From Planctomycetota bacterium (lineage in GTDB: Bacteria > Planctomycetota > PUPC01 > DSUN01), in assembly GCA_016872875.1 (NCBI GenBank), contig VGYW01000381.1, positions 1 to 7,958 of the forward strand: a DNA stretch of 7,958 nt, written 5' to 3'. The stretch's first letter is position 1; every line of letters begins with the position of its first letter. The position numbers were made by a program, and so were the translations under genes. Below, piece by piece: positions 1 through 5,095 of the stretch. A model generated the notes under the pieces. It ran no database searches and was not told the DNA's origin. It saw only the letters and a list, made by a program, of their open reading frames with translations.

Positions 1-17
1 GGATGAGCGAGTTCTAA
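1..17 (+). CDS. possible 3' end of an upstream gene (frr by gene order)
   Basis: The first bases can be read in one frame as Met-Ser-Glu-Phe followed by a TAA stop at 15-17. Short acidic-hydrophobic tails of this kind are common at the end of ribosome recycling factor, and frr is the usual gene before uppS in bacteria (pyrH-frr-uppS-cdsA). Only four codons are visible, so the assignment rests on gene order and is a guess; the bases could equally be non-coding. Confidence 0.25.
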
Positions 18-36
18 CGGCGCCTAGGAGGATGGG

Positions 37-59
37 CCTGGCCCCCCTTGGGGCTCAGG
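37..59 (+). repeat. short GC-rich stem-loop upstream of uppS
   Basis: Bases 37-45 (CCTGGCCCC) can pair with 50-59 through CCTG/CAGG, one G-T wobble, a single bulged C and four C-G pairs, closing a four-base loop. It lies 20 bases after the possible upstream stop codon. No T-run follows, so it is not a convincing intrinsic terminator; it could slow or protect a transcript. Confidence 0.35.
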
Positions 60-70
60 GCGCTAACCTG

Positions 71-129
71 TTTGTAGTGCGGCCTTCAGGCCGTATCCGA
101 GCGGCACGGGCCGAAGCCCGCACTACGAA
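71..129 (+). repeat. palindromic repeat element (GTAGTGCGG family) upstream of uppS
   Basis: The left arm 74-92 starts GTAGTGCGG and the right arm 108-126 ends CCGCACTAC. Sixteen of 19 positions are complementary, and the stem extends outward by three more pairs (71-73 with 127-129, one of them G-T). The loop is about 15 bases. It sits about 40 bases before the uppS start. The inner sequence (GGCCTTCAGGCC and GGCCGAAGCC) looks like a dispersed, hairpin-forming intergenic repeat; only one copy is present here, so dispersal cannot be shown. No promoter-like hexamers are visible in the same stretch. Confidence 0.6.
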
Positions 130-170
130 CTTCGCGGTCCTCTCGGGCGCTCCAAGCTAGCGAGCAGGGC

Positions 171-905
171 ATGGCGAAGACCACGGCGAGCGGGTTGCAC
201 CTGGACAGGCTCCCCCAGCACGTGGCGATCATCATGGACGGGAACGGTCGCTGGGCGCGGCAGCGCGGGCTGCCGCGCATCCGCGGCCACGAGGCGGGGG
301 CCGAGAGCGTCCGAGCCGTCACCGAGGAGGCCGCGCGCCTGGGCCTCCGACAGCTCACCCTCTACGCCTTCTCGTCCCAGAACTGGGGCCGGCCCCGCCT
401 CGAGGTCGGCGGCCTCATGCGCATGCTCCGCAAGTACCTCGTGAGCGAGCGCGGCCTGCTCCGCGAGAACGACATCCGTTTCGTGGCCATCGGGCGGCGC
501 GAGGGGCTGCCGCGCGCCGTCCGCCGCGAGCTCGAGGCCACCGAGGAGCTCTGCCGCGGACACAGGGGCATGACCATGTGCCTGGCGCTCAACTACGGCG
601 GCCGCGAGGAGATAGCGGACGCCGCCCGCTCCATCGCGGCCGACGCGGCCGCGGGCAAGCTGCGCCCGGCGCGGGTGAACGAGGCGCTCATCAGCTCGCG
701 CCTCTACACGGCGGGCATGCCCGACCCCGACCTGCTGGTGCGCACGGCGGGGGAGATGCGGGTGAGCAACTTCCTCCTCTGGCAAATCTCCTACGCCGAG
801 CTCTACGTCACCCCTGTGTGCTGGCCCGACTTCCGCGTGGAGCAGTTCCACGAGGCCCTGCGCGCCTACGCGGAGCGCAAGCGCACCTTCGGCCTGGTCG
901 AGTGA
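171..905 (+). CDS. uppS: undecaprenyl diphosphate synthase (cis-prenyltransferase)
   Basis: This enzyme condenses isopentenyl diphosphate onto farnesyl diphosphate to make the C55 lipid carrier used for peptidoglycan and other surface polymers; it acts at the cytoplasmic face of the membrane. The 244-residue protein has the full family pattern: IIMDGNGRWA at residues 20-29 with catalytic Asp23, Arg36 and His40, YAFSSQNW at 65-72, NYGGREEI in the middle, and RTAGEMRVSNFLLWQ at 191-205 with Glu210 after it. Spacing matches the E. coli enzyme with a constant offset of three residues. Two small departures are Gln70 where the family usually has Glu (SSENW) and RTAGE instead of RTGGE. The ATG at 171 is the only usable start: no ATG, GTG or TTG lies between it and the upstream in-frame stop at 75, and the next Met is inside the catalytic motif. 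The ribosome site is weak. cdsA follows after 17 bases, so the two are probably co-transcribed. Confidence 0.97.
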   Translation: MAKTTASGLHLDRLPQHVAIIMDGNGRWARQRGLPRIRGHEAGAESVRAVTEEAARLGLRQLTLYAFSSQNWGRPRLEVGGLMRMLRKYLVSERGLLRENDIRFVAIGRREGLPRAVRRELEATEELCRGHRGMTMCLALNYGGREEIADAARSIAADAAAGKLRPARVNEALISSRLYTAGMPDPDLLVRTAGEMRVSNFLLWQISYAELYVTPVCWPDFRVEQFHEALRAYAERKRTFGLVE

Positions 906-911
906 GAGATC

Positions 912-916
912 GAGGA
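912..916 (+). promoter_or_regulatory. ribosome binding site of cdsA
   Basis: GAGGA lies six bases before the ATG at 923 and nine before a second ATG at 926. Both starts are compatible with it; they differ by one Met residue. It falls inside the 17-base gap after uppS, as expected for an operon. Confidence 0.7.
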
Positions 917-922
917 TAGCCC

Positions 923-1780
923 ATGATGCGCAAGCGGGTCGCGCTCGGCCTCGGGGTCTCCGCCGGCTTCCTCGCGCTCGCCTGGCTCGACACCGCGTTC
1001 GCCGGCGGGCCGCTCTTCCACCTCTTCGTCGGCCTCACCCTGGCAGCCACGCTCCTCGAGGTCTACGCCCTGGCGGCGCAGCACGGGGACGAGCCGCTGT
1101 GCGTGGCCCCGCTGGCGCTCGTGGTCGGCTTCGTGGCCTGGGACTACGCGGCGCGGGTGCGGAGCGCGCCCTGGCTCAACGCGCTCGTGCCGGGCCAGGC
1201 CGATGCGCTCTGGGCCTTCTACGCCCCGACTGGGCTGGCCGCGGCCGTCGCCCTCTGGGTGCTGGCCATCGTTCACCTCTTCGCGCGCGACCCGTATCGC
1301 TGGCTGAACGGCGCCCCGGCCACGCTCTTCGGCTTCCTCTACGTCTGGCTCGCAGGCGCTCACGTCTTCCCGGTCCGGGACATGGGCATGGGCTACGTTC
1401 TGGCGCTGCTCGCCGCATCCAAGCTGGGGGACACCGGGGCGTACTTCGTGGGCACCCGCTGGGGGCGCCACAAGCTCGCGCCGCGCACCAGCCCCAACAA
1501 GACGGTCGAGGGCGCCGCGGGCGGCCTCGCCGTCAGCGTCCTCGCTTCGTTCCTCATCGCGCCCCTCTTCGGCCTGGAGGGCGGCCTGGGCTTCTGGGCG
1601 CTCTTCGGGCTCCTCGTCGGCGCGGCCGCGCAGCTCGGCGACCTCGTGGGCAGCGCCATCAAGCGGGCGGCCGGGGCGAAGGACTCCGGCACCCTCCTGC
1701 CCGCCTTCGGCGGCGTGCTCGACGTGGTGGACTCGCCCCTGATGGCCGCGCCGGTGGCGTTCTGGCTGCTCGTTTGCTAG
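923..1780 (+). CDS. cdsA: phosphatidate cytidylyltransferase (CDP-diacylglycerol synthase)
   Basis: The enzyme converts phosphatidate and CTP into CDP-diacylglycerol, the precursor of all bacterial phospholipids, in the inner membrane. The 285-residue product has about eight hydrophobic segments and the family's two cytoplasmic motifs. GDTGAYFVGTRWGRHKLAPR begins at residue 169 and is followed by SPNKTVEG. The C-terminal signature runs from Ser244 to Ser271 (SAIKRAAGAKDSG, then PAFGGVLDVVDS), with acidic residues Asp254, Asp267 and Asp270. The classical signature has His and Arg in P-x-H-G-G-x-x-D-R-x-D; here these are Phe and Val, a variation I believe also occurs in other deep-branching homologues. 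Length equals that of E. coli CdsA. The gene directly follows uppS, the standard pairing. dxr and rseP, which often come next, are absent. The protein ends within a membrane segment (LLVC), which is normal for the family. Confidence 0.95.
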   Translation: MMRKRVALGLGVSAGFLALAWLDTAFAGGPLFHLFVGLTLAATLLEVYALAAQHGDEPLCVAPLALVVGFVAWDYAARVRSAPWLNALVPGQADALWAFYAPTGLAAAVALWVLAIVHLFARDPYRWLNGAPATLFGFLYVWLAGAHVFPVRDMGMGYVLALLAASKLGDTGAYFVGTRWGRHKLAPRTSPNKTVEGAAGGLAVSVLASFLIAPLFGLEGGLGFWALFGLLVGAAAQLGDLVGSAIKRAAGAKDSGTLLPAFGGVLDVVDSPLMAAPVAFWLLVC

Positions 1781-1810
1781 GGTGTTCATGGACGTGATGC
1801 GCGTGCGAAC

Positions 1811-1887
1811 AGAGGATGATTGGATGAATGGATGGGTGGATGGGTGTCAGACAATCATCCATTCATCCAGCCATCCAATCATCCTCT
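1811..1887 (+). repeat. GGATG octamer palindrome, copy 1 (cdsA-phoH gap)
   Basis: Arms 1811-1842 and 1856-1887 are complementary at 28 of 32 positions around a 13-base loop (1843-1855). The left arm is built from 8-base units of the form GGATGRRT and the right arm from CATCCANN units, so the structure is both periodic and palindromic. Bases 1821-1898 recur at 4879-4956 with only three differences, including a shared non-palindromic tail ending GGTTGCGGC. The element fills most of the gap between cdsA and phoH and would place a long stem in any read-through transcript. There is no T-run after it. Confidence 0.85.
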
Positions 1888-1910
1888 TCGGTTGCGGCGG
1901 AGGCCCCGCT

Positions 1911-1915
1911 GAGGG
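1911..1915 (+). promoter_or_regulatory. ribosome binding site supporting the GTG start of phoH
   Basis: GAGGG is followed by a six-base spacer and then GTG at 1922. This is the best Shine-Dalgarno match near the beginning of the open frame and supports GTG over later Met codons. Confidence 0.6.
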
Positions 1916-1921
1916 CGAAAA

Positions 1922-2866
1922 GTGGCTCAAGAACGGCTTGTAGTCCCTGACCCGGAGGTCGCCCGGCTCCTGTATGGGGAGCAGGACAGCCATCTGCGCC
2001 TGGTGCGCGACGTGTTCGGGGTGAAGGTCATGGCCCGCGAGGGCGCGGTGGTGGTCGAGGGCGGCGAGGCCGCCGTCGGCTCGGCCCTACAATCCCTTCA
2101 GCTCATGGTGCGCCGTGCCGAGGAGGGGCGCCGCCTCCGCCTCTTCGAGGTGGAGGACATCGTGGAGGCCGTGGCGCGCGACCCGGGGTTCAGCGACGAG
2201 GTGCGGGTGGACGTCCGCGGCGGCACCTACGTGACCCCGCGCTCGAAGGGCCAGGCCGCCTACCTCGAGGCCATCCGCACCCACGACATCGTGTTCGCCA
2301 TCGGCCCGGCGGGGACGGGGAAGACCTATCTCGCGGTCGCCATGGCGCTCTCCGCGCTGCGCAACGGGCGCGTGAAGAAGCTCATCCTCGCACGCCCGGC
2401 GGTCGAGGCCGGCGAGAAGCTCGGCTTCCTCCCAGGCGACCTAGAGGAGAAGGTGAACCCCTACCTCAGGCCCCTCTACGACGCTCTGAACGACATGCTG
2501 GACTTCGCGCAGGTGCGCAAGTACGTCGAGCGCGACGTCATCGAGGTGGTGCCGTTGGCCTTCATGCGCGGCCGCACCCTCAACCACGCCTTCGTGATCC
2601 TCGACGAGGCCCAGAACACCACGGTGGGCCAGATGATGATGTTCCTCACGCGGCTCGGCAACAGGTCGCAGGGCGTCATCACGGGCGACATCACGCAGGT
2701 GGACCTGCCGCCGGACGAGCTGTCTGGCCTCGTCCACGCCGAGCGCATCCTGGCCGCCATCGAGGGCATCGCGTTCGTCCACCTGACCAAGGGCGACATC
2801 GTGCGCCACCGCCTCGTGCAGGAGATCGTGGCCGCCTACGAGCGCGACGCGGCCGAGCGCGGCTAG
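1922..2866 (+). CDS. phoH: PhoH-family ATPase (YbeZ type)
   Basis: This is a cytoplasmic P-loop ATPase of the PhoH/YbeZ group, proteins linked to RNA metabolism and often working beside the rRNA maturation endonuclease YbeY. The 314-residue product has an N-terminal region of about 100 residues resembling a small RNA-binding fold (FGVKVMAREGAVVVEGG), then the ATPase core. Visible motifs are Walker A GPAGTGKT at 128-135, the family block RPAVEAGEKLGFLPGD at 158-173, Walker B VILDEAQN at 225-232 and TGDITQVDLP at 255-264. All catalytic motifs are intact and the length is usual for the family. Translation starts at GTG with a good ribosome site. It is 141 bases after cdsA with a palindromic repeat between, so it may have its own transcript. 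The next gene is a 7TM-HD protein, its common neighbour in many phyla, which supports the assignment. Confidence 0.96.
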   Translation: MAQERLVVPDPEVARLLYGEQDSHLRLVRDVFGVKVMAREGAVVVEGGEAAVGSALQSLQLMVRRAEEGRRLRLFEVEDIVEAVARDPGFSDEVRVDVRGGTYVTPRSKGQAAYLEAIRTHDIVFAIGPAGTGKTYLAVAMALSALRNGRVKKLILARPAVEAGEKLGFLPGDLEEKVNPYLRPLYDALNDMLDFAQVRKYVERDVIEVVPLAFMRGRTLNHAFVILDEAQNTTVGQMMMFLTRLGNRSQGVITGDITQVDLPPDELSGLVHAERILAAIEGIAFVHLTKGDIVRHRLVQEIVAAYERDAAERG

Positions 2867-2872
2867 CCCGCA

Positions 2873-2897
2873 TTTCTCACCAACGATTGGTGGGGAA
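2873..2897 (+). repeat. stem-loop just after phoH
   Basis: Arms 2873-2883 and 2887-2897 pair over 11 positions (CACCAA/TTGGTG at the core, two outer G-T wobbles) around the triplet CGA. It begins six bases after the phoH stop codon. Its position suits a transcript end or a 3' protection element, but no T-run follows, so intrinsic termination is doubtful. Confidence 0.55.
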
Positions 2898-2905
2898 TAC
2901 GGGAA

Positions 2906-3066
2906 GCACCAAAGGACAAGCACCAAGAACCAAACAGGGTCCAAGCTCCAATCCCCAATCACCCAGACCGAGAGGACACTGTGCTCTCCTCGAAGGTCTG
3001 GGTGCCGTTTCGGTCATTGAGTCTTTGGGGCTTGAGGGTTGTTTGGTGGTTGGTGATTGGCACTTG
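2906..3066 (+). repeat. large imperfect palindrome (CACCAA family) between phoH and the 7TM-HD gene
   Basis: The left side (about 2906-2958) is rich in CACCAA, CCAAAC and CCAATC words. The right side (about 3010-3066) carries their complements (TTGGTG, GTTTGG, GATTGG). Reading the right side on the opposite strand, CACCAA..ACCAAACA and CAAGC.CCAA line up with the left arm. The centre holds a clean hairpin at 2960-3004. Base composition is lower in GC than the flanking genes, which suggests an inserted, dispersed element rather than decayed coding sequence. I see no open frame or promoter in it. Confidence 0.65.
2960..3004 (+). repeat. central hairpin of the CACCAA palindrome
   Basis: CACCCAGACC (2960-2969) and GGTCTGGGTG (2995-3004) are perfectly complementary over 10 bases. 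Inside, CGAG pairs with CTCG and further partial pairing continues to a small loop near 2980, giving a long hairpin at the exact centre of the larger palindrome. Confidence 0.75.
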
Positions 3067-3083
3067 AGATTTCCTGATCCGAC

Positions 3084-3088
3084 AGGAG
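3084..3088 (+). promoter_or_regulatory. ribosome binding site fixing the GTG start of the 7TM-HD gene
   Basis: AGGAG is followed by a seven-base spacer and GTG at 3096. The first in-frame ATG, at 3189, has no comparable site before it, so the GTG start is preferred. The site lies just beyond the palindromic repeat. Confidence 0.75.
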
Positions 3089-3095
3089 CGGGCCA

Positions 3096-4733
3096 GTGGG
3101 TCGCAGGACGCCGCATCGCCGCCGCACGCTGATCGAGCGGCTCGGGGTGTCGCCCCGGGGCCGGCTGCGGCGCGCGCTGCGCCCGGCCATGTCGTTCGCC
3201 GAGGCCATCGTGGGAGCAGCCTTCGTCGTCGCGGTCGTCGCCCTGCTGGACTTCGCGACGCTGGCCCGTGCGGCGCGGGGCAAGGTTGACGGCGCGGCGC
3301 TCCAGCGCCTCATCGGCACCCTGGCCGTGGTGGGCGGGCTGACCGCTCTGGGGCTGGTCTACCTGGCGCGCTTCCAGCGGCGCCTCGTCAGCACGCGGCG
3401 CCAGCTCCTCGTCTTCGGCGTCTGCTGCCTGGGCTGCGTGGCCGCGGCAAAAGGGCTCCTCGGCCTCGACAAGCGCCTCGCCCAGGAGTGGCAGGGCCTC
3501 GTCTACCTCACACCCGTCGCCGCCTTCGCCGTCTTCTTCGCCGTCGTCTACGGCCAGCGCGAGGCCGTCGCCGCGGGCATCATCCTCTCCATGCTCGTCG
3601 GACTCGCCGTCTACACCACGGGGGCCGAGAAGGCCGAAAGGGCGGCCGCCCGCGCCGCGGAAAAGGAGAAGGCGGACCTTCTGCCGCCGGACGCCTCGGC
3701 CCCCGACCCCCTGCCCGTCATTGCCGTCCTCATGGCCGGCGCGCTCGTCGCCGCCCTCGCCTCGCGCGTCATTCGCAAGCGGACCAAGCTCCTCAACGTC
3801 GGCCTCCTCGTCGGCCTCATCCAGGCGGCGCTCCTGCTCAGCTTCTACATGGTGCGCGGCAAGCTGCGCCTCGACGCCCGCCCCCCCTTCGAGCCCCTCT
3901 GGGGCCTCGCCAACGGCCTCGGCGGCGGAATCCTCATGACCGTCCTTCTCCCCCTCATCGAGCTCGCCTTCGACGTGGCGACCGACATCCGCCTCCTCGA
4001 GCTCACCGACCAGGACCAGCCCCTCCTCCGCAGCCTCGTCACCCTCGCCCCGAGCACCGACAACCACTCGCGCCGCGTCGCCCGCCTCGGCGAGGCCGCC
4101 GCCGAAGCCATCGGCGCCAACGCACTCCTCACCCTCGTCGGCTCCTACTACCACGACATCGGCAAGATGGCCAAGCCCGAATACTACATCGAGAACCAGA
4201 TGGACGGCGAGAACCCCCACGACCGCCTTCGCCCCTCCATGAGCGGCCTCATCATCGCCAGCCACGTCAAGGACGGCGTCGAGCTCGCCTGCGAGAACAA
4301 ACTGCCCCGCGCCGTCGCCGCCATCATCGAGCAGCACCACGGCACCTCGGCCATCGAGTTCTTCTACGACCGCTACCTCAAGGAGGCAGGCGACCGGGCG
4401 GTGCTCGACGCCGCCTTCTTCCGCTACCCGGGGCCAAAGCCCGCCACGAAGGAGGCCGCCATCGTCATGATCGCCGACTCCGTCGAGGCCGCATCCCGCA
4501 CCCTCGGCCAGCCCGTCCCCTCCCGCATCAAGGCCCTCGTCCACCGCATCACCGAGGCCAAGCTCCTCGACGGCCAGCTCGAAGACTCCCGCCTCACCCT
4601 CAGCGAGGTCCGCCTCATCGAGAACGCCCTCTTCCGAGTCCTCTGCTCCATGTACCACGCCCGCGTGGAGTACCCCTCCGACCGCCCGGACCACGGCACC
4701 GACCACGCCCTCCGCGCCCGCCGCCCGCGCTGA
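3096..4733 (+). CDS. 7TM-HD phosphodiesterase, PgpH-like, lacking the extracellular domain
   Basis: Proteins of this group (PgpH/YqfF) are membrane-anchored HD-domain phosphodiesterases; characterised members hydrolyse cyclic-di-AMP. The 545-residue product has a basic N-terminus, a first membrane segment (about 34-56) and seven more (about 72-92, 103-123, 134-153, 156-175, 206-226, 231-253, 267-292). A cytoplasmic HD domain follows. Metal ligands are all present: His324, His353-Asp354 (YYHDIGK), His390 (SHVKDG), His414-His415 (EQHHGT) and Asp461 (ADSVEA). Family blocks IENQ, NPHD and FRYPGPKPATKEAAI are intact. Only about 15 residues separate the first two membrane segments, so the usual extracellular 7TMR-HDED region of some 250 residues is missing. 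A charged Ala/Glu/Lys stretch (176-205) sits between segments five and six. The helix usually beginning PGTYxHS reads PSTDNHS. The gene follows phoH, but ybeY does not come after it. The family assignment is firm; the cyclic-di-AMP substrate is inferred. Confidence 0.92.
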   Translation: MGRRTPHRRRTLIERLGVSPRGRLRRALRPAMSFAEAIVGAAFVVAVVALLDFATLARAARGKVDGAALQRLIGTLAVVGGLTALGLVYLARFQRRLVSTRRQLLVFGVCCLGCVAAAKGLLGLDKRLAQEWQGLVYLTPVAAFAVFFAVVYGQREAVAAGIILSMLVGLAVYTTGAEKAERAAARAAEKEKADLLPPDASAPDPLPVIAVLMAGALVAALASRVIRKRTKLLNVGLLVGLIQAALLLSFYMVRGKLRLDARPPFEPLWGLANGLGGGILMTVLLPLIELAFDVATDIRLLELTDQDQPLLRSLVTLAPSTDNHSRRVARLGEAAAEAIGANALLTLVGSYYHDIGKMAKPEYYIENQMDGENPHDRLRPSMSGLIIASHVKDGVELACENKLPRAVAAIIEQHHGTSAIEFFYDRYLKEAGDRAVLDAAFFRYPGPKPATKEAAIVMIADSVEAASRTLGQPVPSRIKALVHRITEAKLLDGQLEDSRLTLSEVRLIENALFRVLCSMYHARVEYPSDRPDHGTDHALRARRPR

Positions 4734-4782
4734 GGCCCGGCTTCAAGAGACCTAAGGGACGAAAGGGACCAAAGGGACCCAA

Positions 4783-4836
4783 GGGACAATCTCAGCCGGC
4801 CCACAGGTCTGTGTGGCTTGGCCGTTAGATTGTTCC
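4783..4836 (+). repeat. hairpin inside the composite module
   Basis: GGGACAATCT (4783-4792) pairs with AGATTGTTCC (4827-4836) at nine of ten positions. CGGCC (4797-4801) can pair with GGCCG (4820-4824), and CCACA with TGTGG nearer the loop. The outer GGGAC belongs to the 9-base array, so the hairpin overlaps the left arm of the composite module; the two folds would compete. Confidence 0.55.
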
Positions 4837-4847
4837 GTCGCCACCTG

Positions 4848-4864
4848 TGCGCGCTTTGCGCGCA
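4848..4864 (+). repeat. perfect 7-base-pair GC hairpin
   Basis: TGCGCGC (4848-4854) and GCGCGCA (4858-4864) are exact complements around a TTT loop. It could contribute to ending the + strand transcript, but no T-run follows. Confidence 0.6.
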
Positions 4865-4878
4865 TGCCGGGGGATGGA

Positions 4879-4956
4879 TGGATGAATGGATGGGTGGATG
4901 GGTGTCAGACAATGATCCATTCATCCACCCATCCAATCATCCTCTTTGGTTGCGGC
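4879..4956 (+). repeat. GGATG octamer palindrome, copy 2
   Basis: This stretch matches 1821-1898 at 75 of 78 positions. The three differences are at 4914, 4928 and 4947. The match covers the GGATGRRT units, the GTGTCAGACAAT loop, the CATCC units and the asymmetric tail CCTCTTTGGTTGCGGC, and stops sharply on both sides. The left end differs: copy 1 has AGAGGATGAT before the shared part, while copy 2 has further GGATG units. The first copy is 3 kb away across two genes, so this is a dispersed element and not a tandem duplication. Confidence 0.9.
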
Positions 4957-5017
4957 CATAGGCCGCCTTAGGTCCCTTTGGTCCCTGTCGTCCCTTATGT
5001 CCCTTCTTCCCCATGCA

Positions 5018-5051
5018 AAGGCCCCGGGCCGCCTTCGCCGCCCGGGGCCTT
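5018..5051 (-). terminator. GC-rich hairpin, candidate terminator of the minus-strand gene
   Basis: AAGGCCCCGGGC (5018-5029) and GCCCGGGGCCTT (5040-5051) form a perfect 12-base-pair stem with a 10-base loop. It begins 28 bases beyond the minus-strand stop codon. Read on the minus strand, the stem ends in CCTTTGC, so the T-run is only three bases. The stem is strong enough to act as a weak intrinsic terminator or as a bidirectional end for both converging genes. Confidence 0.6.
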
Positions 5052-5072
5052 GCCTGGTCCTTCTGGCCACAG

Positions 5073-5095
5073 CGATCGGTCACTTCTTCCGATCG
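5073..5095 (-). repeat. inverted repeat spanning the minus-strand stop codon
   Basis: CGATCGG (5073-5079) and CCGATCG (5089-5095) are perfect complements around a nine-base loop that contains the TGA stop codon (5080-5082) of the minus-strand gene. With a seven-base stem it may be chance or part of the 3' end structure. Confidence 0.4.

Larger units (their letters stand above)
4753..4997 (+). repeat. composite module with inverted arms of AAAGGGACC units
   Basis: The left arm 4753-4782 is made of 9-base units related to AAAGGGACC. The right arm 4968-4997 is its inverted complement, matching at 28 of 30 positions. A further unit lies outside the pairing on each side (to about 4788 and 5005). 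The arms enclose two hairpins and GGATG copy 2. The layout (long terminal inverted repeats, no open frame inside) resembles a small non-autonomous mobile element or a nested set of repeats. No target-site duplication is evident by eye. Confidence 0.65.
4734..5079. other. convergent intergenic region packed with palindromes
   Basis: This 346-base gap between the stop codons of two converging genes holds no credible gene. In order it contains a 9-base-unit repeat array (AAAGGGACC), a hairpin, a small perfect GC hairpin, the second GGATG octamer palindrome, the inverted AAAGGGACC array and a strong GC hairpin near the minus-strand stop. Nearly all of it can be assigned to repeat or hairpin sequence. 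Confidence 0.75.

Noticed and set aside
32..160. Small open frame of 42 codons before uppS, preceded by AGGAGG
   Set aside because: The Shine-Dalgarno-like AGGAGG touches the ATG with no spacer, and the frame runs through the palindromic repeat, so translation is unlikely.
123..851. 242-codon open frame on the minus strand opposite uppS
   Set aside because: It is a shadow frame; uppS on the other strand has every family motif.
866..1789. 307-codon open frame on the minus strand opposite cdsA
   Set aside because: It is a composition-driven shadow with no recognisable motif, fully overlapped by a well-supported gene.
1811..1887. Intrinsic terminator after cdsA
   Set aside because: The stem is long, but no T-run follows on either strand, and the same sequence recurs at 4879 inside a larger repeat, so a dispersed element explains it better.
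2877..4706. 609-codon open frame on the minus strand opposite the 7TM-HD gene
   Set aside because: Its translation is a low-complexity Gly/Ala/Glu/Asp-rich string, as expected from the complement of a GC-rich gene with C-ending codons. The + strand gene here has clear domains and a good ribosome site.
4753..5005. CRISPR array suggested by regularly repeated short words
   Set aside because: Units are only 8 or 9 bases, directly adjacent, with no unique spacers and no cas genes. They form inverted arms instead.
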